Shown piece after piece: positions 35,037 through 44,081 of a stretch of 64,000 bases of DNA (the first letter of the stretch is position 1; every line of letters begins with the position of its first letter). The notes below the pieces were generated by a model. That model had not been told where the DNA came from. It did not search any database and saw only the letters and a list, made by a program, of their open reading frames with translations. The translations under genes were made by a program, and so were the position numbers. Source of the DNA: Flavobacteriales bacterium (GTDB taxonomy: Bacteria; Bacteroidota; Bacteroidia; Flavobacteriales_F; PHOS-HE28). Location: the NCBI GenBank assembly GCA_016703005.1, contig JADJCX010000021.1, positions 11,567 to 75,566 of the forward strand, written 5' to 3'.

Positions 35037-37985
35037 ATGAAACGACTTCTTCCCTTTTCGCTTGTGGCGCTTACGTGCTTGGCCATTGGTGGCACCGTTT
35101 GGCACGCCGAACGCACCCCTGCCTATACCGAACGAGCCGGCGGTTTGGCCCAAGGTGCCGACGGCATGCGCGACTACATGAACATGTTGCGCCGTAATGT
35201 GGTCACCGGTCAGGTCGATCCCAATGACTACCTACGTGCTTTTGAAGCGGCGCGCTCGTATTCCGCCAGCCAAGCCAAATCGGTCGGGTTCCAATGGCTC
35301 GAGATGGGACCGAACAACGTGGGTGGTCGTACACGTTCCATTTGTATCCACCCTAGTGCCCCGAATACCATTTGGGCAGGTGCTGTCAGCGGTGGTCTTT
35401 GGAAGAGCGAAGACGGCGCCAACACATGGTTCCGCGTGCAAGGGTTGAGCGAGAGCCTTGTTATCAGCAGCGTTGCCGTGACGAACAGCGGTCACATCTA
35501 TGTCGCTACGGGTCATAGTGCCGAAGGTTCGGGAGGGAGTGGTGGCAGCGGTTTTATTGGACATGGGATATTCCGTTCTGTCGATGGTGGCGCCAGCTTC
35601 TCGTTGGTTATCGGGCCAAGTGCACCCTGGAGCGCAAACGCGGACTGGGCGATCACCAACAAGATCGTTGCAGACCCAACAGATGCAAACAAGCTGTACG
35701 TTGCCCATAACAGTGGATTCAAAATATATGATGAAGCCGCGAACACATTCACTACCCCACCGGCGCCTTTCCCCCAAACGTCCAGCTTCTGCTCAGCGTT
35801 GGAAGTGGTGAAGGATTCAACCGGGGTCACCGCCATATTGTTGCGTACAGGAACGCAGAACTGGCGCAGTGTTGATGGCGGCAATACGTTCCAGCAGATC
35901 CCCCAGGGGAGTGGCCTTCCGACCAGCGGTTACGGTCGTCTTGAATTCGCTATCAGCATACATGACCACAATTACATGTATGCTCTTGCAGAACAAGGCG
36001 GCTCAATGAGAGGCGGATGGCGCAGCACCGACGGTGGCGTCACTTGGAGCCAGTTCTGGCCAAGTGGTAACGATGTACCATCTCTCGACATTTTTGGTGA
36101 TAACAACCAAGGATGGTACGATATCGTTATCGCCGTAAACCCGAACGACAAGGAAGAGGTTATGCTTGGCGGTGTTACGCTATGGAAATGGGGTGCGAAC
36201 AGTCCTCCGGAGCAGATCGCCATCGCACAGAACTTCCCCGGTTGTTTCGTGTGCGTGCACGCCGATATCCACGAACTCACTTGGTCGCCTGATGGCACCA
36301 GCTTGTATGTGGGTTGTGATGGTGGAGTATACAAGTCCTTCGGGGTTTCACCCAACTTCGTATTCACCGCGAGCAACCATAATTTCAATGTGACCCAGTT
36401 CTACTCTGCCGCCATCAGCCCTAAGGGCAAGGTTCTGGGCGGCGCGCAGGATAACGGCACGCAGTACATCCCGCTTTTCCCGGGCAATGAGCAACGTGCT
36501 TCGGAAGTAGGTGGTGGCGACGGGTTCGATTGCGAGATCAGCCAGTTGGACCCCAACATTCTGTTCGGTACGGTGTACGCTGGTGCACTTGCGCGGAGCA
36601 ACAACGAAGGCGGTGTATCCGGTGGGTTCTACGATACACGGATCCTTGCCTTGGGCGATCCCGGTGATATCACCGGCAACGGCCTCGGCGATTTCTACAC
36701 GAACATTCGCTTGTATGAGAACGCACTTGACTTGAACAGCCCTGATTCCGGATTGTACTCAGTGCAGTGGATCGTGGAAGACAATGATTTCACTGTGGGT
36801 GACACCATTGGTGATCCGTTCCCATACAACAGTCGCAAGATGCCCGCAGTGCCACTGCCAGCTACCGTCTGGTCGTTGGATGGCTTCCCGGCAGGTACCA
36901 CTGCCAACACGGTTTATGACATTGGTGATACGGTGCGTTACTTGATCACGCTACCCGATCGCGTTGAGACGCTGTTCGCAGTGGGCTTCAGCGGCACCGA
37001 TGGCGTGTGGGCCACGCGCGATGCCTGCACGTTCACTGGCTCGGTGGAGTGGTGGAAAGTGGCCGGGAATGCCGGTGGTAACGTGAACGTGTTGGAGTGG
37101 AGTTCTGATGGCCAAGCCCTCTATTGGGGTACCACCGAAGGTGATGTCTGGCGTGTAAAGGGATTCAACAACGCCTACACTTCATCGCAAGCGGACGATA
37201 CGAGTTCCACCCGGGTACTGGAGGATCCTGTTCAGATCTATAACGGCGGCGGCACCATAACTGGTCTGTGCTCCGACCCGAACGATGCCTCTCGCCTGCT
37301 GATCACCGTGGGTGGTTATGGTGGATCGGGCAAGGTGCGCCTATGCGATAATGCGTTGAACTCGGCCCCTCCGTTCAATGTGGTGAACAAGTGGAACAAC
37401 TTACCGGCCGATCTGGTGGGTATGCCGGTTTATGATGGCATCATCCACGTAAGCAGCTCAAACCTCTATGTGGTCGGTACGGAGTTCGGTGTGATGGTGA
37501 GTGATGACGGTGGCCAGAACTGGGCGTTCGAGAACACAAACATGGAATTGGTGCCCACCATGCAGGTGCGTCAGCAAACATGGAACTGGCAGAACAACCC
37601 GCATGGTCCCGATTTCGTGACCAACCCTGGTGTCGTTTACTTGGGTACGCACGGTCGTGGCTTCTGGCGCAGCGAAACGTTGTTGGGTATCGTTCCGCCC
37701 GGCGGCGAAGGCAGCGATGTTGAAGGCAATGGTGGTTTGCTTGTTTTCCCGAACCCGGTCAACGATCTCGCCACGGTCGGCTTCAAGCTGCGTGGCACCG
37801 CGCAAGTGCAGGCCACCGTTTACGACCTGAACGGTCGCGCCGTCCGCAACATCGCTCAGCAGCGGATGTCCAAAGGCGAGCAGCGCCTCACCTTCGATGT
37901 GAGCGACCTGAGCAGCGGAACCTACATCATCGACCTGCGCGTGGATGGCACTTCGCGCACCGGCCGGTTCGTGGTGAGCCGTTAA
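35037..37985 (+). CDS. T9SS-exported sortilin/BNR-type beta-propeller protein
   Basis: The 982-residue product has a signal peptide (MKRLLPFSLVALTCLAIGG). Propeller repeats of the VPS10/BNR (Asp-box) kind follow: MGPNNVGGRTRSICIHPSAPN, GGLWKSEDGANTWFRV, GWRSTDGGVTWSQFW, FGVMVSDDGGQNWAFE. The C-terminus is a type A sorting domain (FPNPVNDLATVGFKL ... VYDLNGRAVRNI ... SSGTYIIDLRVDG ... GRFVVSR). The Asp boxes S-D-G-x-x-W are clear. No sialidase catalytic Arg triad could be assigned, so enzymatic activity is not claimed. Probably a surface or secreted binding protein. It stands alone between lipA and a terminator. Confidence 0.87.
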   Translation: MKRLLPFSLVALTCLAIGGTVWHAERTPAYTERAGGLAQGADGMRDYMNMLRRNVVTGQVDPNDYLRAFEAARSYSASQAKSVGFQWLEMGPNNVGGRTRSICIHPSAPNTIWAGAVSGGLWKSEDGANTWFRVQGLSESLVISSVAVTNSGHIYVATGHSAEGSGGSGGSGFIGHGIFRSVDGGASFSLVIGPSAPWSANADWAITNKIVADPTDANKLYVAHNSGFKIYDEAANTFTTPPAPFPQTSSFCSALEVVKDSTGVTAILLRTGTQNWRSVDGGNTFQQIPQGSGLPTSGYGRLEFAISIHDHNYMYALAEQGGSMRGGWRSTDGGVTWSQFWPSGNDVPSLDIFGDNNQGWYDIVIAVNPNDKEEVMLGGVTLWKWGANSPPEQIAIAQNFPGCFVCVHADIHELTWSPDGTSLYVGCDGGVYKSFGVSPNFVFTASNHNFNVTQFYSAAISPKGKVLGGAQDNGTQYIPLFPGNEQRASEVGGGDGFDCEISQLDPNILFGTVYAGALARSNNEGGVSGGFYDTRILALGDPGDITGNGLGDFYTNIRLYENALDLNSPDSGLYSVQWIVEDNDFTVGDTIGDPFPYNSRKMPAVPLPATVWSLDGFPAGTTANTVYDIGDTVRYLITLPDRVETLFAVGFSGTDGVWATRDACTFTGSVEWWKVAGNAGGNVNVLEWSSDGQALYWGTTEGDVWRVKGFNNAYTSSQADDTSSTRVLEDPVQIYNGGGTITGLCSDPNDASRLLITVGGYGGSGKVRLCDNALNSAPPFNVVNKWNNLPADLVGMPVYDGIIHVSSSNLYVVGTEFGVMVSDDGGQNWAFENTNMELVPTMQVRQQTWNWQNNPHGPDFVTNPGVVYLGTHGRGFWRSETLLGIVPPGGEGSDVEGNGGLLVFPNPVNDLATVGFKLRGTAQVQATVYDLNGRAVRNIAQQRMSKGEQRLTFDVSDLSSGTYIIDLRVDGTSRTGRFVVSR

Positions 37986-38005
37986 GAATTCAATTGAGCA
38001 CAATG

Positions 38006-38045
38006 GAAGCCCTTCCCGATCGTTCGGGAGGGGCTTCTTCTTTTC
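38006..38045 (+). terminator. Rho-independent terminator
   Basis: A 14-base stem GAAGCCCTTCCCGA / TCGGGAGGGGCTTC with one G-T pair and loop TCGT, followed by TTCTTTTC. It ends the propeller-protein transcript 20 bases after its stop and separates it from gap. Confidence 0.85.
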
Positions 38046-38060
38046 ACCTCCTTTGTACCC

Positions 38061-39065
38061 ATGTCCAAAACACGCATCGCGATCAATGGCTTCGGCCGCA
38101 TCGGCCGAATGACCACTCGAGTGATCCTTGAGCGAAAGGATCTTGAATTGGTGGCTATCAACGATATCACCGACACCCGTACGCTCGCTCACCTATTCAA
38201 GTACGACAGCATTCATGGCGTGTTCAAAGGCGACGTATCGCACGATGAGGAACACCTGGTGCTGGCCGGTCGTAGCATCAACGCATATGCGGAAAAGGAC
38301 CCCGCCGGACTTCCTTGGAAGGCGCTGGGTATCGATGTCGTGCTCGAGTGCACCGGGCATTTCCGTACCGCGGCCAAGGCGCAGGCCCATCTGGACGCCG
38401 GTGCCGGCAGGGTGGTGCTTTCGTCCCCCGCGAGCGATGACACCAAGACCGTGGTGCTCGGGGTGAATGACCATGTGCTCATCGCTTCGGACCGGATCGT
38501 GAGCAACGCGAGCTGCACCACCAACAACGCCGCACCGATGATCATGGCGTTGGACGAGCTATGCGGCATCGAGACCGGTTATGTGACCACCATCCACAGC
38601 TACACCGGCGATCAACGCCTGCACGATGCCCCACACGAAGACTTGCGCCGTGCTCGCGCGGCCGCTGTAAGCATCGTGCCCACGACAACGGGTGCGGCGA
38701 AGGCGATCACACGCGTGTTCCCTCATCTCGAAGGGAAGATGGGCGGCTGCGGCATTCGTGTGCCCGTACCCGATGGATCGCTCACCGACATTACTTGCCG
38801 TGTGCGGAAGCCATTGAATGTGGAGGCTATCAACGCGCACTTCAAGGCCTTGGCCGAAGGGAAGTGGAAGAATATCCTGCGCTACACCGAAGACCCCATC
38901 GTGAGCATCGACATCGTCGGCGACCCGCATTCGTGCATCTACGATGCAGGCCTCACCAGCGTGGTGGGCGATATGGTGAAAGTGGTTGGCTGGTACGACA
39001 ACGAATGGGGCTACAGCAACCGACTAGTGGATCTGGTGGTGCTGATGCAACAACTACGCTCCTGA
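38061..39065 (+). CDS. gap: Glyceraldehyde-3-phosphate dehydrogenase, type I
   Basis: Glycolytic oxidation of glyceraldehyde 3-phosphate with NAD. The 334-residue product has the Rossmann start IAINGFGRIGRM. The catalytic motif is SNASCTTNNAAP with the nucleophile Cys, and HSYTGDQRLHDAPHEDLRRARAA and WYDNEWGYSNR follow. The Asp in AINDIT suggests NAD rather than NADP preference. The C-terminus overlaps the convergent lpxH stop by 12 bases. There is no neighbouring glycolytic operon; enolase is at 5.3 kb. Confidence 0.96.
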   Translation: MSKTRIAINGFGRIGRMTTRVILERKDLELVAINDITDTRTLAHLFKYDSIHGVFKGDVSHDEEHLVLAGRSINAYAEKDPAGLPWKALGIDVVLECTGHFRTAAKAQAHLDAGAGRVVLSSPASDDTKTVVLGVNDHVLIASDRIVSNASCTTNNAAPMIMALDELCGIETGYVTTIHSYTGDQRLHDAPHEDLRRARAAAVSIVPTTTGAAKAITRVFPHLEGKMGGCGIRVPVPDGSLTDITCRVRKPLNVEAINAHFKALAEGKWKNILRYTEDPIVSIDIVGDPHSCIYDAGLTSVVGDMVKVVGWYDNEWGYSNRLVDLVVLMQQLRS

Positions 39066-39857
39066 CGGCACACGCGGCGCTGGAAGATCACCGCTCAAAG
39101 GCCCATCGCCATTGCGTTGCATCAGTTTCAGCTCGTTGCCGTCGAAGACGGCGTAGGTGAAGCGCGTGATCCAATCGCCGAGATTGATGTAGCGGCTGTG
39201 ATCGCCCACTTGCAGATCCATCGGTAGGTGGCGATGGCCGAAGACGAAGTAGTCGTAGTGTTCCTTTTTCAGCACTTCGCGGCAGTGGATAGCGAGCCAC
39301 TCGTTGGCTTCGCCAATGAACTTACGGTCGTTGTCGTAGCTCTTCTTGCGGCTGCGACCGCTCCAGAACTCGGCAAGGCCCAAAGCGAAATTCGGATGAA
39401 GCCGTGCGAACAACCACTGGCACAACCCACTGCGGAAAATGCGCTTGATGAACTTGTAACCATGATCGCCGGGGCCTAAGCCATCGCCATGGCCGATCAT
39501 GAATTTCTTGCCCGCCCATTGGCGCATCACGGGTTCGCGATGCACGATCAGGCCGCACTCTTCCGCCAGGTACCCGAAGGTCCACATGTCGTGGTTGCCG
39601 ATGTACAGGTGGAGTGGAATGCCCCGATCATGCAGTTCGGCGAGTTTACCCAGTAGCCGCACGTAGCCGCGTGGCACGGCTTTCTTCCACTCGAACCACA
39701 TGTCGAACACATCGCCGAGGATGTGGATCTCCGCAGCGTCCTTGGCAGCCTCGTCGAGGAACTTCACGATACGCCGTTCACGCACCAAACTGTCTTCCCG
39801 GTTCGGCACGCCAAGGTGGAAGTCGGAAAGGAAGACGATGCGCTGGCCGGAATGCAT
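39054..39857 (-). CDS. lpxH: UDP-2,3-diacylglucosamine diphosphatase family (LpxH-like)
   Basis: Metallophosphoesterase that makes lipid X in lipid A synthesis. The 267-residue product carries the metal-binding motifs in order: FLSDFHLG, ILGDVFDMWFEW, LYIGNHDMW, IGHGDGLG and FGHRHLP. The family members in Bacteroidota are somewhat longer than E. coli LpxH (240), as here. The start overlaps the upstream M1 peptidase stop (TGATG). It is the last gene of the chain that begins with lpxK, another lipid A enzyme. Confidence 0.92.
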   Translation of the reverse strand: MHSGQRIVFLSDFHLGVPNREDSLVRERRIVKFLDEAAKDAAEIHILGDVFDMWFEWKKAVPRGYVRLLGKLAELHDRGIPLHLYIGNHDMWTFGYLAEECGLIVHREPVMRQWAGKKFMIGHGDGLGPGDHGYKFIKRIFRSGLCQWLFARLHPNFALGLAEFWSGRSRKKSYDNDRKFIGEANEWLAIHCREVLKKEHYDYFVFGHRHLPMDLQVGDHSRYINLGDWITRFTYAVFDGNELKLMQRNGDGPLSGDLPAPRVPSGA

Positions 39858-42800
39858 CAGGGTTTCAAGTTGCGGATGATGCGCGTAGGGTCGAGCTTTT
39901 CCAAAGCAAGCACGAAGCGGATACGGTCGCCGAATTGAACGTTACGGAAGGCGAGTTCATCTGTGATGTTCTTGCTGAAGCCAAGGGGCATCCAGATCTC
40001 GAACACATCCTTCACCAATGGCAGGCCGACACCGAATTCCAATAACAGTTCCGGCTTTTCCGTCTTTGAACCGTCCGTTGCAACGGACTTTACCGGCACT
40101 ATGCCCGCGCTGCCGAACAAGGCGATCGGTACCCGCATCGGGAAGTCCAGCTCAACGTTCACGGCCGCGATGTACGAATCTGAACCGCCCTGCCAAACCC
40201 CCGTCTTGAACGCGCCTTGTTGTTTGCTGAACTGCTGCGCCCAAAGTCCCTCCGTTTCGCCACGGCCGATGTAGGCATGGTCATAGAACGGGTCTTCGGC
40301 AGCCCAACTCAAGCCCCAAGCTTGGTTCGGTCCAATGGAGCCGGGAACGCCAAGGAAGGAACCAGCGAAGGCCCGCAACCGCACACTGTGCCCGCGCTCG
40401 TCATACACGAATGCTTTGCTGGCCTCGATGGACACGCGCGCCCAGTCGTAACCAGTGGTTGCGGTGGCTGTCCAGTGCGCCGGGCCGAGCGGATGGCCAT
40501 GATCGCCATCGTAGCTGAACTCACCGATCCAGTTGTCGCTGCTCAAGTACCCTGTGCCACCACCGAGCAGATCGAAGCGGTCGTTGGTGCGCAGGTAGAT
40601 CCCACGCAACGTGATCGAATGCTGGGTTGGTTTGGCCAAGGGGCGTTTGATGTCGAATTTGATATGCGCACTACCGCGCTCGTACCACTGCTGCCACTTC
40701 GGGTCGTTCGATAGGGTAGCTGTACGGCCCCCAGCACCCAAGTGGATGTTGCGGAACCAAGAACTCCGCATGCGATCGAAGTGGTGTTCGATACGTGCAG
40801 CCCCAACTGGCCGCTTACTTCCGAAGCCGTACAACGGCGCGATCACGAACTCGGTGCGTTGGCTCGGGAACACCGTGTTGTAGAATGCCACGCCCGCTTG
40901 GAAACCATCGTGCACATTGGCTGCGATGATCGGTGTCCAATACAGTGTTCGCTTGCTCGGGTCTTCCACACCGGCCAAGAATTTCAAGCGCACAGGTGTC
41001 CAACTGCGCAGGATGCCTTTGCTGCGCACCGTGTTGTTGCGGTGGTCGATATCCAGGGTGCGATGACCGGCATCAATGGTGACGCGCGTGGCGTTGGGCC
41101 AGGGGAGGGTCTCAGTCCTAATCCACTTCGTATGCGATGGGTGTGAATCGATCGTGACCCTCTTGTTACCGGCAGAAGCCTCGTCGAATCGGATCATGCT
41201 CGGATCGATCCACACGGTTCCGAGCGAATCGCTGCCAGCCCATGCCGTGACAGGGATCGGTGCAGCGTACCGCTGACCCTTTGTTCTAACCTTGATGTTC
41301 GCTCCGTTCAACCTGGTGCCAACAGCATCCAGCTTCCGTTCGGCCCCTAGTTCTTCAGTGAAGGCCCAGGTGAGATCCTTCCCGCTCACCTCCTCGAACG
41401 CCTTCCGCACATCCTCCGGCTTCGGATGCTTGAACGCCCACCGGCGATAGTACTCGTGCATACACGCATCGAAGAGCGAGTCGCCCAGGTAGGCGAAGAG
41501 GTGGTCGAACACGAGCGCGGTCTTCATATACACGCTGGTGCCATAGTTGGTGCTTGTGTACTCTTCACTCGGCAAACTGCAAGACTGGTCGAGGTTTCGG
41601 CGCGCGTTGAGCCGATAGGCGAGTTCCGATACTTCGCGATGACCGATCGACCTGCCACCGAAGAGCGCCTTGGGGATACCTTCTGCGATCACCGACAATT
41701 GGTTCGGATAACGTTTCCGCATGTAGCGCAGCTCCACGAAGCTGTTCATGCCTTCATCCATCCATGGATGCTCACGTTCGTTGCTGGCCAGAATGCCTTG
41801 GAACCAGTTGTGGCCCACCTCGTGCGCGATCACCTCATCCAAGGCCATGGCTCCATCCATGTCGCCGATCACTGTGATCATCGGATACTCCATGCCACCG
41901 CCCGCGCTGATGGTTCCATCCACCGCAGTGCATGAGCTGAACGGGTAGTCGCCCACCCATTTGCTGTAGTGTTTCACCGCCTCGCTAACGAACAGCGCCG
42001 AACCATTCCATGTGTCGGCATGCTTCGGTGTGTAGAGCGTCCAGGTCTCCACATGACTTCCGCTCGCCAGATCCACATGGCTCTTTTCCACCAAGTAGCG
42101 CTTGTCAGTGAACCACGCAAAGTCGAGCACATTCTCTTGCTTGTATTGCAGCGTCTTGGTATTGGGTGCGCTCAGTGGGAAAACCATCGACCCGCCCTTC
42201 TTGCCCTTGCCTTCGTTCTTCGCGGCGAGTTCGTCCATCCATTGTCGCTCATCAGCGTTCTGCAATTCACCGGTGGCGCCGACGACGTAGTTCACCGGGA
42301 GCGTTATGCGCACATCGAACGAGCCGAAATCGCTGAAGAACTCGCCTTGGTCCAGATAGGGGATGGCATGCCATCCTTCGCGATCGTACACCGCCGCTTT
42401 CGGATACCACTGGGTGATGTAGTAGGCTTGCCCGGTGTGCCCGAGACGAGAGAAGCGCGCATCCGGGATCTTCACCCGGAAGGGCGTAGTGATCTCCACA
42501 CTTGCGTTCGGAGACAATGCCTCCGACAGTTTCAGCCAAGCGATGTCGATGTGCTTTTCATCCAGCCCCCAGCTGATCGGGGCACCGTTTACACGGAAGT
42601 CGAGACTGTCGATGAAGCCACGGTCCTCATCCTTGGCGAACCAGAGATCGAGATCGCCGTGCAGGGACTGTTGCGTGCTGAGCGCTGTGCCCTTTTGCTT
42701 GTAAGCGTTGGGGTATAGGTGGATCCACAACGTATCGAGCGCATAGGTGCTGCGGTTGGTGTAGGTGATCGTTTCCGATGCATGAAGCATGTGCTTCACA

Positions 42801-42928
42801 TCATCGAGCATTACGTCGATGGAGTAGTCTACTTTCTGCTGGAAGTACTCGGTTGTTGGCTGCTGTGCGCAAACAGCGAGCGGGCCGCACAGCAACCCGC
42901 TCACGAACGCTCCGCGCATCCAGCGCAT
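39857..42928 (-). CDS. M1 family zinc metallopeptidase, large periplasmic/surface form
   Basis: The 1023-residue product has a signal peptide (MRWMRGAFVSGLLCGPLAVCAQ). The N-terminal M1 beta domain (HASETITYTNRSTYALDTLWIHLYPNA) is followed by the catalytic HEVGHNWFQ (about residues 369-373). The distal zinc ligand Glu is in WMDEGMNSFVE. The last ~400 residues are beta-rich and barrel-like (IKFDIKRPLAKPTQHSITL, LFGSAGIVPV, LLLEFGVGLPLVKDVFEIW). No type IX sorting domain is visible, so the protein may be outer-membrane bound through this C-terminal region (inference). Both ends overlap neighbours as TGATG. Confidence 0.9.
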   Translation of the reverse strand: MRWMRGAFVSGLLCGPLAVCAQQPTTEYFQQKVDYSIDVMLDDVKHMLHASETITYTNRSTYALDTLWIHLYPNAYKQKGTALSTQQSLHGDLDLWFAKDEDRGFIDSLDFRVNGAPISWGLDEKHIDIAWLKLSEALSPNASVEITTPFRVKIPDARFSRLGHTGQAYYITQWYPKAAVYDREGWHAIPYLDQGEFFSDFGSFDVRITLPVNYVVGATGELQNADERQWMDELAAKNEGKGKKGGSMVFPLSAPNTKTLQYKQENVLDFAWFTDKRYLVEKSHVDLASGSHVETWTLYTPKHADTWNGSALFVSEAVKHYSKWVGDYPFSSCTAVDGTISAGGGMEYPMITVIGDMDGAMALDEVIAHEVGHNWFQGILASNEREHPWMDEGMNSFVELRYMRKRYPNQLSVIAEGIPKALFGGRSIGHREVSELAYRLNARRNLDQSCSLPSEEYTSTNYGTSVYMKTALVFDHLFAYLGDSLFDACMHEYYRRWAFKHPKPEDVRKAFEEVSGKDLTWAFTEELGAERKLDAVGTRLNGANIKVRTKGQRYAAPIPVTAWAGSDSLGTVWIDPSMIRFDEASAGNKRVTIDSHPSHTKWIRTETLPWPNATRVTIDAGHRTLDIDHRNNTVRSKGILRSWTPVRLKFLAGVEDPSKRTLYWTPIIAANVHDGFQAGVAFYNTVFPSQRTEFVIAPLYGFGSKRPVGAARIEHHFDRMRSSWFRNIHLGAGGRTATLSNDPKWQQWYERGSAHIKFDIKRPLAKPTQHSITLRGIYLRTNDRFDLLGGGTGYLSSDNWIGEFSYDGDHGHPLGPAHWTATATTGYDWARVSIEASKAFVYDERGHSVRLRAFAGSFLGVPGSIGPNQAWGLSWAAEDPFYDHAYIGRGETEGLWAQQFSKQQGAFKTGVWQGGSDSYIAAVNVELDFPMRVPIALFGSAGIVPVKSVATDGSKTEKPELLLEFGVGLPLVKDVFEIWMPLGFSKNITDELAFRNVQFGDRIRFVLALEKLDPTRIIRNLKP

Positions 42929-44073
42929 CAGCTACCGAAGACTTGGGCCAGCTTCTGGTCGAGCGCCGGGCCGCGCAGGTTCTTCGCGATGATCTTGCCA
43001 TCCTTGTCGATCAGCACGGTGTGCGGGATGCTCTGCACGCCGTACGGCCCGGCGGCCGCGTTCTTCCACCAACCCAGATCGCTCACGTGCTTCCAAGGCA
43101 GTTGGTGCTGGTTGATCGCGTTCACCCAAGCGTCCTTGTTCTTATCGAAGCTCACCCCGTAGATCTCGAAGCCCTTGCTCTTGTACTTGTCGTAAGCTGC
43201 CTTCACGGTCGGCAATTCCGCGATGCAGGGCTTGCACCAACTGGCCCAGAAGTCGATGAGCACCACCTTGCCGCGCAGGCTGCTCAGTGCGAGCGTACCG
43301 CCATCGGGAGTGGGTTGCTCGATCTCGGGGGCCACCGCGCCATCGGTGGTTTGACTCTGTGCGGCCTGCAGTTGCTCCTGCTGTTGTTGCATCTGTTGTT
43401 GTTGCTGCAGCATCTGCTCTTCACGGGCGAAGCGTGCATTGAAATCAGCGTACGCATCCGTGTTACCCATCACTTTGGCGAGCTGCTCACGCACCTGCTT
43501 CACAAGAGCCACTTCCGTGGATTGGTCGATCTGCGAAATAGCAGCGAGCTGCACCGGTGAGCCGGGGTTGTCTTTCACCAATTGTTTGCACCGTTCGAAA
43601 TGCTCCGTGTTCAACTTGTTGAACGCGTCCATGGCCGATGGATCGCCACCGTTGTTGACAATGTTGCGGATGCTGTCGCGCGATGTACGGTACACATCCG
43701 CGCTTTTGAGGAAGTTGAAGAGCACTACTGCATCCTTGTGGCCTTCCACCGATGAAGCCTTGCCAAGCGCATCGGCTTTCGCAGCAACGCGAGCGCCATC
43801 GGTGCTGTCCAAGGCCAGCACCAGATAGTTGCCGCGATCGAAGTTGAGGTAGTAGAAGTCGAGCGGCAGGTGTGCTGTGCTCAACGAGCCTTTGCCATTG
43901 GCGTCGAGCGTAACGCTGTCCATGGTCACCACACTGCGACCAACAGTGCGGTCCAGCCGGATGGTTTTGCCAGCGCCGCCTTCAATGGTCACATCAAGCG
44001 TGTGGCTGGAGCCAGTGCCGCCACAGGCGGCGAGCAGGATAGTGGGGATCAGCAGGAGGGAGGAGGTCTTCAT
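42928..44073 (-). CDS. TlpA-like thioredoxin-fold lipoprotein (DUF4369-type N-domain)
   Basis: Lipoprotein signal ends LLAACGG. Residues ~25-200 form a DUF4369-like beta domain plus helices (LDVTIEGGAGKTIRLDRT). A Gln-rich linker (about residues 216-230, MLQQQQQMQQQQEQLQ) leads to a thioredoxin domain with the active site WASWCKPCIAELP (near residue 278) and the cis-Pro SIPHTVLID. Such proteins act in periplasmic thiol reduction, for example in cytochrome c maturation, or disulfide handling. The linker DNA is a run of CTG/TTG triplets. The stop overlaps the M1 peptidase ATG; gatB ends 8 bases upstream. Confidence 0.9.
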   Translation of the reverse strand: MKTSSLLLIPTILLAACGGTGSSHTLDVTIEGGAGKTIRLDRTVGRSVVTMDSVTLDANGKGSLSTAHLPLDFYYLNFDRGNYLVLALDSTDGARVAAKADALGKASSVEGHKDAVVLFNFLKSADVYRTSRDSIRNIVNNGGDPSAMDAFNKLNTEHFERCKQLVKDNPGSPVQLAAISQIDQSTEVALVKQVREQLAKVMGNTDAYADFNARFAREEQMLQQQQQMQQQQEQLQAAQSQTTDGAVAPEIEQPTPDGGTLALSSLRGKVVLIDFWASWCKPCIAELPTVKAAYDKYKSKGFEIYGVSFDKNKDAWVNAINQHQLPWKHVSDLGWWKNAAAGPYGVQSIPHTVLIDKDGKIIAKNLRGPALDQKLAQVFGS

Positions 44074-44081
44074 TGTAGGGA

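Noticed and set aside
35037..37985. Sialidase activity for the BNR/Asp-box protein
   Set aside because: Asp boxes mark the propeller fold only; the catalytic Arg triad and Tyr/Glu pair could not be assigned.
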